Of a DNA stretch of 64,000 bases, positions 1 through 6,984 are shown in pieces. Position numbers and translations under genes: made by a program. The notes beneath the pieces are model-generated. The model was not told the origin of the DNA. It worked only from the letters and a program-made list of their open reading frames with translations, and ran no database searches. This DNA is from JAVBWO01 sp036677375. Its GTDB lineage: Bacteria > Bacillota > Dehalobacteriia > UBA4068 > UBA4997. The DNA is taken from contig JAVBWO010000011.1 of the NCBI GenBank assembly GCA_036677375.1, positions 1 through 64,000 on the forward strand, in the 5' to 3' direction. Within the stretch, counting starts at the first letter, position 1, and the number at the start of each line of letters is the position of its first letter.

Positions 1-685
1 TTGTATAGAACAGAAAATCCTCATCTTTCCTTGATATTGCAGGATGAGCTGTATTGAGGTAATTCTTCAGATGCCCAGCAACTTTGGACGAAATGGGTAG
101 TTTTCGCATTTTAGCTCCTTTGCCTGTAAGATAAACAGACGGAGTATTCTGCTGCAATTCCAAATCGCCAATCCGCAAATCCAACAGTTCCTGACACCGT
201 GCGGCAACGTCATACATTAAAATCATAAAACAAAAATCCCGAAAACCTGTTGTTTTCTTAGTATTAGGTTGCAGAAATAATGCTTCGAGAGCTGGCAAGC
301 TCATAAATTCCACTACCTTACCGTGGGCTTTTTTAACGGGTACGTTTGCTAACTCGACCTGGAAATAGATCTTTGCCGGATCGACAATGCTTGAATATTT
401 TGCAAAAGAGCGGATCGCCATCAAGCGCAGATTTACAGTTTGAGGTGAGCATCCCCGCGAAACTGTGAGCCAATCCAAAAAGCCGCAGACATTTGTATAA
501 GTCAGATCATCGAAACCTATCCGAGCATACCCAAGGCCAAGTTCTTCCTTAAAATATTGAAGCAGGAGACTCAATGATTCCCGATAGGATTTCTGCGTAT
601 TTTTGCTGTAGTTTTTTTGCTTGAGTAAATATATCTCAAGAAAATTTTTAATTGTTTTGAAAAAGCGTTCGTCTTTCATCAGCAT
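1..685 (-). CDS. Tyrosine recombinase, third gene of a RIT trio (cut by window edge)
   Basis: I translated this reading frame by hand; it stays open from an ATG at about 685 to the left edge, giving about 228 residues without a stop. The N-terminal ~115 residues look like a SAM-like core-binding domain (conserved pattern KNYSKNTQKSYRESL near residue 24), followed by the start of the catalytic domain with the first catalytic arginine at about R163 (AARCQELLDL) and the beta-hairpin lysine region GKGAKMRKLP. The remaining catalytic residues lie beyond the window. Its ATG overlaps the TGA of the preceding recombinase gene, so the two are translationally coupled. Three adjacent overlapping tyrosine recombinases are the hallmark of RIT elements; this would be the third member. 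Confidence 0.8.
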   Translation of the reverse strand, partial: MLMKDERFFKTIKNFLEIYLLKQKNYSKNTQKSYRESLSLLLQYFKEELGLGYARIGFDDLTYTNVCGFLDWLTVSRGCSPQTVNLRLMAIRSFAKYSSIVDPAKIYFQVELANVPVKKAHGKVVEFMSLPALEALFLQPNTKKTTGFRDFCFMILMYDVAARCQELLDLRIGDLELQQNTPSVYLTGKGAKMRKLPISSKVAGHLKNYLNTAHPAISRKDEDFLFYT

Positions 686-1656
686 TGTTCTACCTCCGGA
701 ATCATATCTACGTAATCTTCAAGGTGAAGATCTGACATTTGTGGAAAGAATTCAGGCACCAGATGAATGTAATAGGCGGTGTCAGACAGATTTTTGTGTC
801 CCATATACTCGCTGAGATAAGCAAGACAGGCATTGACATCCTGTCCTTCCTTCATCCATTGATACAAACGATGTGTGGCAAATGTATGGCGGAGATCATA
901 AAGTCTGGGTTCGTTCCCTGCGCAATGGTGATATAGTCCGGCCTCAATCAAAAATTTCCTGAAGGTGGGAATGATCCACTCTTGGGAATACATCCCCTCT
1001 CCGCGACTGCTTGGACTGGGAAAGAAGAATCTTCTTTCCGGATAGATCAACCCAACTTTTTTAGAATACCGGCGGCATAATTCCAGTATTGAGCCCGAAA
1101 GCATGACGATGCGGTCTTTATGACCTTTGGATTCCAGTATTTTTACACAGCCAGTATTAAGATCAACATCTTCCGGACGTAGGCGACGAGCTTCAATTGG
1201 CCTTAATCCGCAGCAGTAAATCATTCTGAACATCACGGAAACAACTAAGTGCTTTGCTGGCGTTCGGGTTGATGGTTGACATTGGTCAATCACACTAAAA
1301 ATGGTATATAGTTCCTCTTTGGTGTAGATATGCGGGATGTGACGTTCGGTTTTGCGCATCAGCTCCATTGGAAGGACATAGGCCGCAATGCCTATACCGT
1401 TCATATATCTGGCAAGCTCACGAATAACGGAGACTCGGTTGAGTCGAAACAGATTCCGTTCACAGTCCCGGCATTCGGCCCATTTTAGAACCAACTGCTG
1501 CGTTATTTGTGTCTCGTTAGGGAATTGTTCTTGGCAAAACCGTTCAAACATATACAAAATACGTTCGCTTTCCAGATAATCGAAACCGAAGGCACGCTTT
1601 TGTGCGATTAAACCACATATATATGGAGCGAACGCTCCGGTAAAGTCATATCTCAT
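679..1656 (-). CDS. Tyrosine recombinase, second gene of a RIT trio
   Basis: A 325-residue phage-integrase-family recombinase. Visible catalytic landmarks are CGLRPIEARRL (first Arg), SKGHKDRIVML (beta-hairpin Lys), LYDLRHTFATH (box II Arg), YMGHKNLSD (His) and AYYIHLV (Tyr nucleophile). At the first position of the HxxR motif there is a Tyr instead of His, which is worth noting but may be normal for this subgroup. Its start codon overlaps the stop of the upstream recombinase by four bases and its stop overlaps the start of the third recombinase. Such coupled trios probably act together as one transposition machinery; no accessory cargo gene is visible on this side. Confidence 0.85.
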   Translation of the reverse strand: MRYDFTGAFAPYICGLIAQKRAFGFDYLESERILYMFERFCQEQFPNETQITQQLVLKWAECRDCERNLFRLNRVSVIRELARYMNGIGIAAYVLPMELMRKTERHIPHIYTKEELYTIFSVIDQCQPSTRTPAKHLVVSVMFRMIYCCGLRPIEARRLRPEDVDLNTGCVKILESKGHKDRIVMLSGSILELCRRYSKKVGLIYPERRFFFPSPSSRGEGMYSQEWIIPTFRKFLIEAGLYHHCAGNEPRLYDLRHTFATHRLYQWMKEGQDVNACLAYLSEYMGHKNLSDTAYYIHLVPEFFPQMSDLHLEDYVDMIPEVEQC

Positions 1657-2899
1657 AGAAGTGCCTCCTGCGTAACTTCAATTCCGTCAAGGTCTAATGC
1701 GCAGACAAGTAGCCGCTTTTTACTGATGCGTACATATGGTTTCATTGAGTCAATTTGAGTATGACCTAATATTTCTTTTACGGTATCAATCGGTACTCCG
1801 CCATCAATCATTTGCGTGGCCACATATCTTCTAAAGCTATGAAAGCCCTTATGACATCCCGGATCGTAGTTCATCTCAGCCTTGCGCATATGCAATCTCA
1901 GTCGATCACCAACCGCATTGGGGGTCATTGCACCATAAGGAAATCGCGCTCTAACGAACAAAAATTCCGATTGTGTTTTTGGGCGTTCATTAAGAATATA
2001 GTCTGCTATGGCGTTTCCGACTGCGGGTTCCAAAGGCAGTGCCAATTCCACTCCGGTTTTATGCTGACAAAATCTGATTTCATGGCTGTTCCAATTAATG
2101 TTCACTAATTTTAAGTTTACTATATCGACCGCACGCAGGCCAACACTTTGCGCTATAGCAAAAACAGCAGTGTCTCGCTTGGACAAGCTGGAATACTTCA
2201 TTGCGGAATCTGTAATCGCCACAACCTCTTGCGTTGAAAATACCGGCATCAGCTTTTTCCTCTGCGACGGCCGCGCCGTTAATGAAGGTCTAAAATCAAT
2301 GCAGTCTATACAGCCCAGCAGATATTCACACAGATTCTTTAGCGCACTTAGCACACGCTCCATGCTGCCTTTATGTTGCGGCGCAACAAACAGTAGAAAA
2401 TCACTGATCGATTTGAGCGTTATCGTTTTTAATGAAGAATGCCCGTTCGTTTCGAGATATCTGAAAAATTTGCGCGTTATCCCGACAAAACTTTGGATTC
2501 CTTTAGGGGCACGCATCTTTCTTCTTTCTTCCCAAAATTTAAATTCCAGCGTAATGTTTTCATAATAGGCAGATAACTGATAAGCTGGACAAGGCTTGAT
2601 TCTATGCCACACGATGCAACGCCTTAAAGAATATTCTTCCATCATCGCCGCCATCTTACGAACGCGCATATTTATGTGATTCCCAATAAGACCTTCTTGA
2701 AATTGCTTCTGGATACCAAGAACCACCTCATTTGTAAACACAGGATCATATAACTCTTTCCCGGCTTTTCGGTACGCCTTGATGAGAGGCCACATGCCCT
2801 CATAGTAATAGTTACGAAGACTGTATTTTCCCGCCCCATCTTGCGTAACACATTGAGCAGTCCGTCGCAAAGACATTTTAGTTCAATTTCTTTTTGCAT
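1653..2899 (-). pseudogene. Tyrosine recombinase, first gene of a RIT trio, frameshifted near the 5' end
   Basis: The main open frame (about 407 residues from 2876) holds a complete catalytic domain: GLRAVDIVNL (Arg), HSFRRYVATQ (HxxR), EILGHTQID (His) and MKPYVRIS (Tyr). The best start signal, however, is an ATG at 2899 preceded by GGAGGT with 8 nt spacing, and it lies in another frame that reads MQKEIELKCLCDGLLNVLRK and then loses similarity, while the main frame picks up plausible recombinase sequence at KYSLRNYYYEGMWPLIKAYR. The switch falls near 2835-2845 in a GGGGCGGGAAAA run. Either a one-base indel has damaged the gene, or ribosomes slip there. If translation starts inside the main frame, an N-terminally altered protein would still be made. 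Confidence 0.6.
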
Positions 2900-3029
2900 A
2901 ACAAAGTACCTCCATAATATTGTAGATCGGCCTATGACCGTCAACTTCATTATAGAGGTGCTTTCGATATATTTAGTTATTGAAACCATGCGAGTAAAAA
3001 GAAGGTTTAAACTTCTTATTCAGTTGTCG

Positions 3030-3752
3030 CTAATTTTCATCTTCAGAAATAGAAATTGCTTTGACCGGGCAAGAGTTTACTGCCTTCATAAGCTTCTCCT
3101 GATCGATCTCTTCGCTAATTTCTTTGAGAGAAGCTTTTTTGTTCTGAATTTCAAATAACTCCGGGTAGTTTTTTGTACACAAAGAACACCCCATGCAGGC
3201 GGATCTGTTGATAGAAGGGCCGCTCTGATTTGCCCTGAGCTGAGGCAGGTCATCATCCTTTACAATTTTCGCTGTGATCCAAGAAAAAACAACGATGGCG
3301 ATGACAGTCAAAACCCAGCGAACCGCCATAAACTTAAATCCCAGGAATTTCAACTCATTTAATAGCATCGGGACTTTTATCACTGCCCAAGCGCTTAAAA
3401 TGATAACCAGATTTCTGACTGAAGCGCCTTTCTTATGCAGCATCACGCATAGCGGAAACGCCGCGTAGATTGGGCCCGCCGATATACTTCCAAGCGCAAG
3501 AGAAAGAACAACGCCTTTTGCCTTTGCTTCTTTTCCAAGATACTTCATGATTTTTTCCTTGGGAACCCATAAATCCAGGAGAGCTGTCAGAACAAATATG
3601 ACCGGCATGATCACAATCATTTCTTTTATGTAATAGAAGCTGTTCTTGACAGAAGCGACTCCCATACCCGGATTTATGATAAACATAGCAATGTAGGCGA
3701 TTGCTATAAATACGATAAACAGATTTTCTTTCACTTTACTTATGACTTTCAT
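3030..3752 (-). CDS. Permease half (YraQ/DUF318-like) with C-terminal ferredoxin domain
   Basis: A 240-residue protein. Residues ~10-165 contain about five hydrophobic segments with the conserved GSISAGPIYAAFPL signature near residue 90 of the YraQ/ArsP-type permease superfamily. A linker leads to a cytoplasmic tail of ~65 residues with CMGCSLC and a distant CPVKAI, the pattern of a single [4Fe-4S] ferredoxin domain. The start overlaps the stop of the upstream permease gene by four bases, so the two halves are probably made together and form one transporter. The substrate is unknown. The ferredoxin tail suggests a redox-sensing or electron-delivering role; that is inference. The pair lies divergent to a Crp/Fnr regulator in a cluster with Hcp. 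Confidence 0.75.
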   Translation of the reverse strand: MKVISKVKENLFIVFIAIAYIAMFIINPGMGVASVKNSFYYIKEMIVIMPVIFVLTALLDLWVPKEKIMKYLGKEAKAKGVVLSLALGSISAGPIYAAFPLCVMLHKKGASVRNLVIILSAWAVIKVPMLLNELKFLGFKFMAVRWVLTVIAIVVFSWITAKIVKDDDLPQLRANQSGPSINRSACMGCSLCTKNYPELFEIQNKKASLKEISEEIDQEKLMKAVNSCPVKAISISEDEN

Positions 3753-4231
3753 ATGATCACCCCCATAACAAGTGCAATAATAATCGCAAATAGAAAACTC
3801 AGCCCGTTTCGAACGGCGGTAAATTTCAAGCCAAACTCTCGCCGTTCAAGCGGAAATGTGACGATACCAACCATCGTAAGCGTTGTCAGAAAAGCGACGG
3901 AGGGAACTATTCCCACGCCTGCGTGCACAAGCGTACCGACAAGTGGAAAAGCAATAAATGCCGGAATCAGGGTAATTGCTCCGAACGCGGCAGCAATAAC
4001 AGTGGCCAAAAGTACCGACTGCTTGCCGACAAATTCGGCAATGTTCTCAGGCGGGAATACAGTCAAGATCAAACCGATCAAAAAAATAATGGACAAAATA
4101 CTGCCCAGCATTCCTTTGCCCATGCCAAACGCCATTTTGAGGGCCTGCTTTGTTTTTCCCTTATCCTTTGCAAAAGAAAATATTAGGAATATGGCGGTTC
4201 CGATCCACATTGCCAAAGTCAATACATCCAT
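3749..4231 (-). CDS. Permease half (YraQ/DUF318-like), first gene of split permease pair
   Basis: A 160-residue integral membrane protein with four or five hydrophobic segments and no soluble domain. It contains TLIPAFIAFPLVGTLV near residue 90, matching the GxxxAGPxxAxxPL-type signature in its partner, so the two genes look like two halves of one duplicated permease fold. An AGGAGGT sequence lies just upstream of the ATG at 4231. It is the promoter-proximal gene of the two-gene unit and is transcribed away from the Crp/Fnr regulator at 4338. Its substrate cannot be told from sequence. Confidence 0.75.
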   Translation of the reverse strand: MDVLTLAMWIGTAIFLIFSFAKDKGKTKQALKMAFGMGKGMLGSILSIIFLIGLILTVFPPENIAEFVGKQSVLLATVIAAAFGAITLIPAFIAFPLVGTLVHAGVGIVPSVAFLTTLTMVGIVTFPLERREFGLKFTAVRNGLSFLFAIIIALVMGVII

Positions 4232-4276
4232 ATGATACCTCCTACGATCTGTTTGATCAGATTATAGAGGGTATTA

Positions 4277-4316
4277 TTCAATTGAAATAGACACCTATGT
4301 TTCTTTTTGCTATAAT
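4277..4316 (+). promoter_or_regulatory. Sigma-A promoter with overlapping palindrome for the first Crp/Fnr gene
   Basis: TAGACA at 4288-4293 and TATAAT at 4311-4316 are separated by 17 bp, a good housekeeping promoter firing toward the regulator gene at 4338. A 10-bp palindrome TTCAATTGAA at 4277-4286 abuts the -35 box, and ATCTG-N6-CAGAT lies a little further toward the divergent permease. These could be operators shared by the divergent genes; no binding is shown. Confidence 0.5.
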
Positions 4317-4337
4317 ATTCAAAAAGGAGCGGTCTAT

Positions 4338-4973
4338 ATGATAATTGAGGAAATACGGCATATTCCCTTGCTTTCGGAAATGGATACCGCCGTTTTGGAT
4401 AGATGTATTACTGAAAATCAGCTGTTTGTCAGGCATTACGCAAAGGGGGCAACGGTGCACCATCAGCATGAAGCCTGTTCTGTGCTCGACGTTGTTTTAT
4501 CAGGAAAGCTGGTTGCGTATTCCTTATCGGAAAATGGTTCCGCGATTACAATGTTCGAGTTTCAAAAAAACAGTATTATCGGAGCCAATTTGCTGTTTGG
4601 AGAAAACACCAACTATCCGTTGAATATTTACGGCGTAACACCTTGCGACGTGCTTCATATATCGAGAGACGCAGTTATGGAATTTCTTCATGATTATTAC
4701 TTTGTCATGCGGTATATAAAATCTTTGTCTCTGAATTCCCAAGGCATGAATCGAAGGATTACAATGCTGACCCAAAAAACTCTGCGTGAGAATTTAATGG
4801 ACTATCTCAGGCAACAATCCATTATTCAAGGCTCTTCGAAAATCGTCCTTCCTTTCAGCAAAAAAGAACTGGCAGACTACTTGGGCGTGCAACGACCGTC
4901 GCTGTTCAGGGAACTGAAAAAAATGAAGGACGAGGGTATCATTGAAATTGATAACCGCACGATTCAGTTATAA
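4338..4973 (+). CDS. Crp/Fnr family transcriptional regulator
   Basis: A 211-residue regulator with an N-terminal cyclic-nucleotide-binding-like beta-roll (~1-120), a dimerisation helix and a C-terminal winged helix whose recognition region is KKELADYLGVQRPSLFREL (~167-185). No FNR-type cysteine cluster is seen at the N-terminus (only scattered Cys such as C23), so sensing through an Fe-S cluster is not evident; haem- or NO-sensing relatives (Dnr/NnrR-like) also lack it. A ggagc ribosome site precedes the ATG. It converges with a second Crp/Fnr gene (ends overlap by six bases) and diverges from the permease pair. Given the Hcp/YgbA neighbours, control of nitrosative-stress genes is a reasonable inference. 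Confidence 0.85.
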   Translation: MIIEEIRHIPLLSEMDTAVLDRCITENQLFVRHYAKGATVHHQHEACSVLDVVLSGKLVAYSLSENGSAITMFEFQKNSIIGANLLFGENTNYPLNIYGVTPCDVLHISRDAVMEFLHDYYFVMRYIKSLSLNSQGMNRRITMLTQKTLRENLMDYLRQQSIIQGSSKIVLPFSKKELADYLGVQRPSLFRELKKMKDEGIIEIDNRTIQL

Positions 4974-5627
4974 AAGCTCAAACTGATTTTTGTAAAACTT
5001 CAGAACGCCGTCGTCCCTGAGCTTTGACAGTTCAGCCGACATTGCGCTGCGCTCGACGGAAAGGTAATCCGCAAGTTCCTGCCGGTTGAATGGAATGCAA
5101 AAGTGACTGCTTCCCGATTTCTTGGCCTCAGCCGAAAGGTAGGCCAAAAGCTTTTCACGAGTGGTGCGTTTCGAGGTGAATTCAATTTTCTGCGTTAGCG
5201 ATATGTTTTTCATGGATACGATACTCAACATATTCTGAATGAGCCTGCTGTGAAAACCACACGCCTTGGCGCATGGGACGGCCAGCCTGTGACAGTCGAT
5301 AAAGAGAAGTTCACTTTCGGTCGTTGTGATTACACTGACCGGAAGCGTTTTCATTTCCGCACAGGCAAAGGATTCCCCGAACAAATTTCCAATGTCAATT
5401 TTTCCGAGGATACTCCTGTTTCCGTAATAGTCATCCTGAACAACCTGAACCTGTCCCGATAGAACGATGCCGAATTTTTCGATGCTTTCGCCACTGGAAA
5501 ATACGGTTTGAGCTTTTTCAAAACGAACCGATTTCGCGGCCAGGCACGATAGAAGTGGCTGTAAATCAGCCTCTTCAATACCCTTGAATAATCGTACTGT
5601 TTTCAGCACATCCAAATAATTTTTCAT
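4968..5627 (-). CDS. Crp/Fnr family transcriptional regulator
   Basis: A 219-residue regulator of the same family: effector-binding beta-roll (~10-125, including GQVQVVQDDYYG and LFGESFACAE), long helix, then a winged helix with RQELADYLSVERSAMSAEL (~185-203). It is only distantly similar to the neighbour at 4338, so the pair is not a recent duplication. Its ATG at 5627 is preceded by AGAGG. A perfect 14-bp palindrome lies 14 bp upstream of the start and could be its own operator. It is divergent from the ferredoxin-cupin-rubredoxin-hcp operon and probably regulates it. Confidence 0.85.
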   Translation of the reverse strand: MKNYLDVLKTVRLFKGIEEADLQPLLSCLAAKSVRFEKAQTVFSSGESIEKFGIVLSGQVQVVQDDYYGNRSILGKIDIGNLFGESFACAEMKTLPVSVITTTESELLFIDCHRLAVPCAKACGFHSRLIQNMLSIVSMKNISLTQKIEFTSKRTTREKLLAYLSAEAKKSGSSHFCIPFNRQELADYLSVERSAMSAELSKLRDDGVLKFYKNQFELL

Positions 5628-5640
5628 AAAATCCTCTTTC

Positions 5641-5654
5641 GTTGGAATTCCAAC
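5641..5654. promoter_or_regulatory. Perfect 14-bp palindrome between divergent regulator and hcp operon
   Basis: GTTGGAATTCCAAC is a perfect inverted repeat between the start codons of the Crp/Fnr gene (5627, minus) and the ferredoxin gene (5743, plus). On the minus strand a candidate promoter (TTGACT, 17 bp, TATTCT, in the 5665-5695 stretch) places the palindrome just downstream of the transcription start, where a bound repressor would block. It is a candidate operator for one of the two Crp/Fnr proteins. Confidence 0.5.
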
Positions 5655-5742
5655 CGACTTATTGATTTAAGAATAGTAAACTCAAAACATAAAGTCAACA
5701 ATAACCTGAAGAAACACACTCGGAAAAAGAGGTGAACGGAAC

Positions 5743-6447
5743 ATGATTCGAAAAATTATCAGAATTGATGAAGAGAAATGTAACGGCTGCGGCCTGTGCG
5801 CAAAAGCCTGCCACGAAGGGGCAATCGGAATGGTAAACGGAAAAGCGAAGCTTCTCCGCGACGATTATTGCGACGGTCTCGGAGACTGCCTGCCAGCCTG
5901 CCCGACAGGAGCAATTAGCTTTGAGGAACGCGAAGCAAAGGAATACGACGAAGCCGCCGTGAAAAAAAGCAAGCTGAACAAACAGGGAGAAACGCTGGCC
6001 TGCGGCTGCCCAGGCACACAGTCTAAAACCATCCATCGGGAAAATGAGTGTGAGGCCGTCTATCCAAATATCAGTGAAAACAAAAGCCAGTTGTCACAGT
6101 GGCCCGTCCAAATCAAACTTGCGCCGGTCAACGCTCCGTATTTCGCGGACGCCAATTTGCTGATCGCCGCCGACTGTACGGCCTATGCTTACGGCGATTT
6201 TCACAACAGGTTTATCAGGAACAAGGTGACCCTGATCGGCTGCCCCAAGCTTGACAAAGGGGATTACAGCGACAAACTGACGGAGATCATTAAAAACAAC
6301 AGCATTAAAAGTGTTACAGTCGTTAGAATGGAAGTTCCCTGCTGCGGTGGGATCGAAAACGCGGTAAAAAGGGCGCTTCAAAACAGCGGCAAAATGATTC
6401 CCTGGCAGGTAGTGACCATTTCAACCGACGGAAAAATTCTTGATTGA
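5743..6447 (+). CDS. Ferredoxin-type iron-sulphur protein with Cys-rich C-terminal domain
   Basis: A 234-residue cytoplasmic protein. The N-terminus is a 2[4Fe-4S] ferredoxin-like module: CNGCGLCAKAC at residues 13-23 and a second cluster motif YCDGLGDCLPACP around 43-54. The remaining ~150 residues carry further cysteines (ACGCPG, ADCTAYAYGDF, GCPK, PCCGG) that could bind another centre. Proteins of this layout recur beside hcp and Crp/Fnr genes in anaerobes, and it is probably an electron carrier to Hcp, but its exact partner is not known. It is the first gene of a tightly spaced five-gene run (gaps of 15-25 bp) that includes cupin, rubredoxin and hcp. Confidence 0.8.
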   Translation: MIRKIIRIDEEKCNGCGLCAKACHEGAIGMVNGKAKLLRDDYCDGLGDCLPACPTGAISFEEREAKEYDEAAVKKSKLNKQGETLACGCPGTQSKTIHRENECEAVYPNISENKSQLSQWPVQIKLAPVNAPYFADANLLIAADCTAYAYGDFHNRFIRNKVTLIGCPKLDKGDYSDKLTEIIKNNSIKSVTVVRMEVPCCGGIENAVKRALQNSGKMIPWQVVTISTDGKILD

Positions 6448-6462
6448 CAGGAGGTAATCATA

Positions 6463-6777
6463 ATGATAGAAAAAGAGTATAAGCTGTCCAAAGCCAATGA
6501 AAAAGCGATAGAAAAAGTCATATTTGACGAAAACCTTCATTACCTCCACATGGTGTTTAACAAAGGCGAGGGATTGCCGGAGCACTTTTCCAATTCTATC
6601 GTGTATATGACCGTTATTCGAGGACAGCTCTCCATCGGCCTTGATGATCAGGAAATCCATGAGTACGAGGCCGGAACTCTGCTGAAAATCCCGTTTCAAA
6701 CTAAAATGAATGTCAGAAATGTGCATGACGAAACGCTGGAGCTAATTGTCGTAAAGGCCCCCGCACCGAAAAGCTGA
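6463..6777 (+). CDS. Small cupin-domain protein
   Basis: A 104-residue single-domain protein. The central and C-terminal parts have the cupin beta-barrel pattern: GLPEHFSNSIVYMTVIRGQL followed by EIHEYEAGTLLKIPFQTKMN. The usual metal-binding histidines are thin (one His in LPEHF; the second motif lacks the typical H), so it may bind a small molecule or be structural rather than catalytic. A GGAGG site precedes the ATG. It sits between the ferredoxin protein and rubredoxin in the presumed hcp operon, which suggests a part in redox or nitrosative stress; the specific activity is unknown. Confidence 0.7.
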   Translation: MIEKEYKLSKANEKAIEKVIFDENLHYLHMVFNKGEGLPEHFSNSIVYMTVIRGQLSIGLDDQEIHEYEAGTLLKIPFQTKMNVRNVHDETLELIVVKAPAPKS

Positions 6778-6798
6778 GAAAACAAAGGAGGAACCCGG

Positions 6799-6963
6799 AT
6801 GAAAAAGTACAGGTGTATTCCCTGCGGGTTTATCTATGATCCCGCGATTGGCGATCCCGACAGCGGCATCGCGCCGGGCATGGCATTTGAAGATTTACCA
6901 GACGATTGGCAGTGCCCGATTTGCTTTGTTGGCAAAGATGAATTTGAACCTGTTGAAGACTGA
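6799..6963 (+). CDS. Rubredoxin
   Basis: A 54-residue rubredoxin that I translated directly from the sequence. The two CxxC iron knuckles are CIPC at residues 6-9 and CPIC at ~40-43, with the family sequences YDPAIGDPDSGIAPG and FEDLPDDWQCP between them, so the single Fe(SCys)4 site is complete. It has an AAAGGAGGA ribosome site and is followed 21 bp later by hcp. Rubredoxin-type electron transfer to Hcp (sometimes by fusion) is established in other bacteria, so it very likely passes electrons to the hybrid cluster protein here. Confidence 0.95.
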   Translation: MKKYRCIPCGFIYDPAIGDPDSGIAPGMAFEDLPDDWQCPICFVGKDEFEPVED

Positions 6964-6984
6964 ATATTAAAGGAGGAAAAAACA

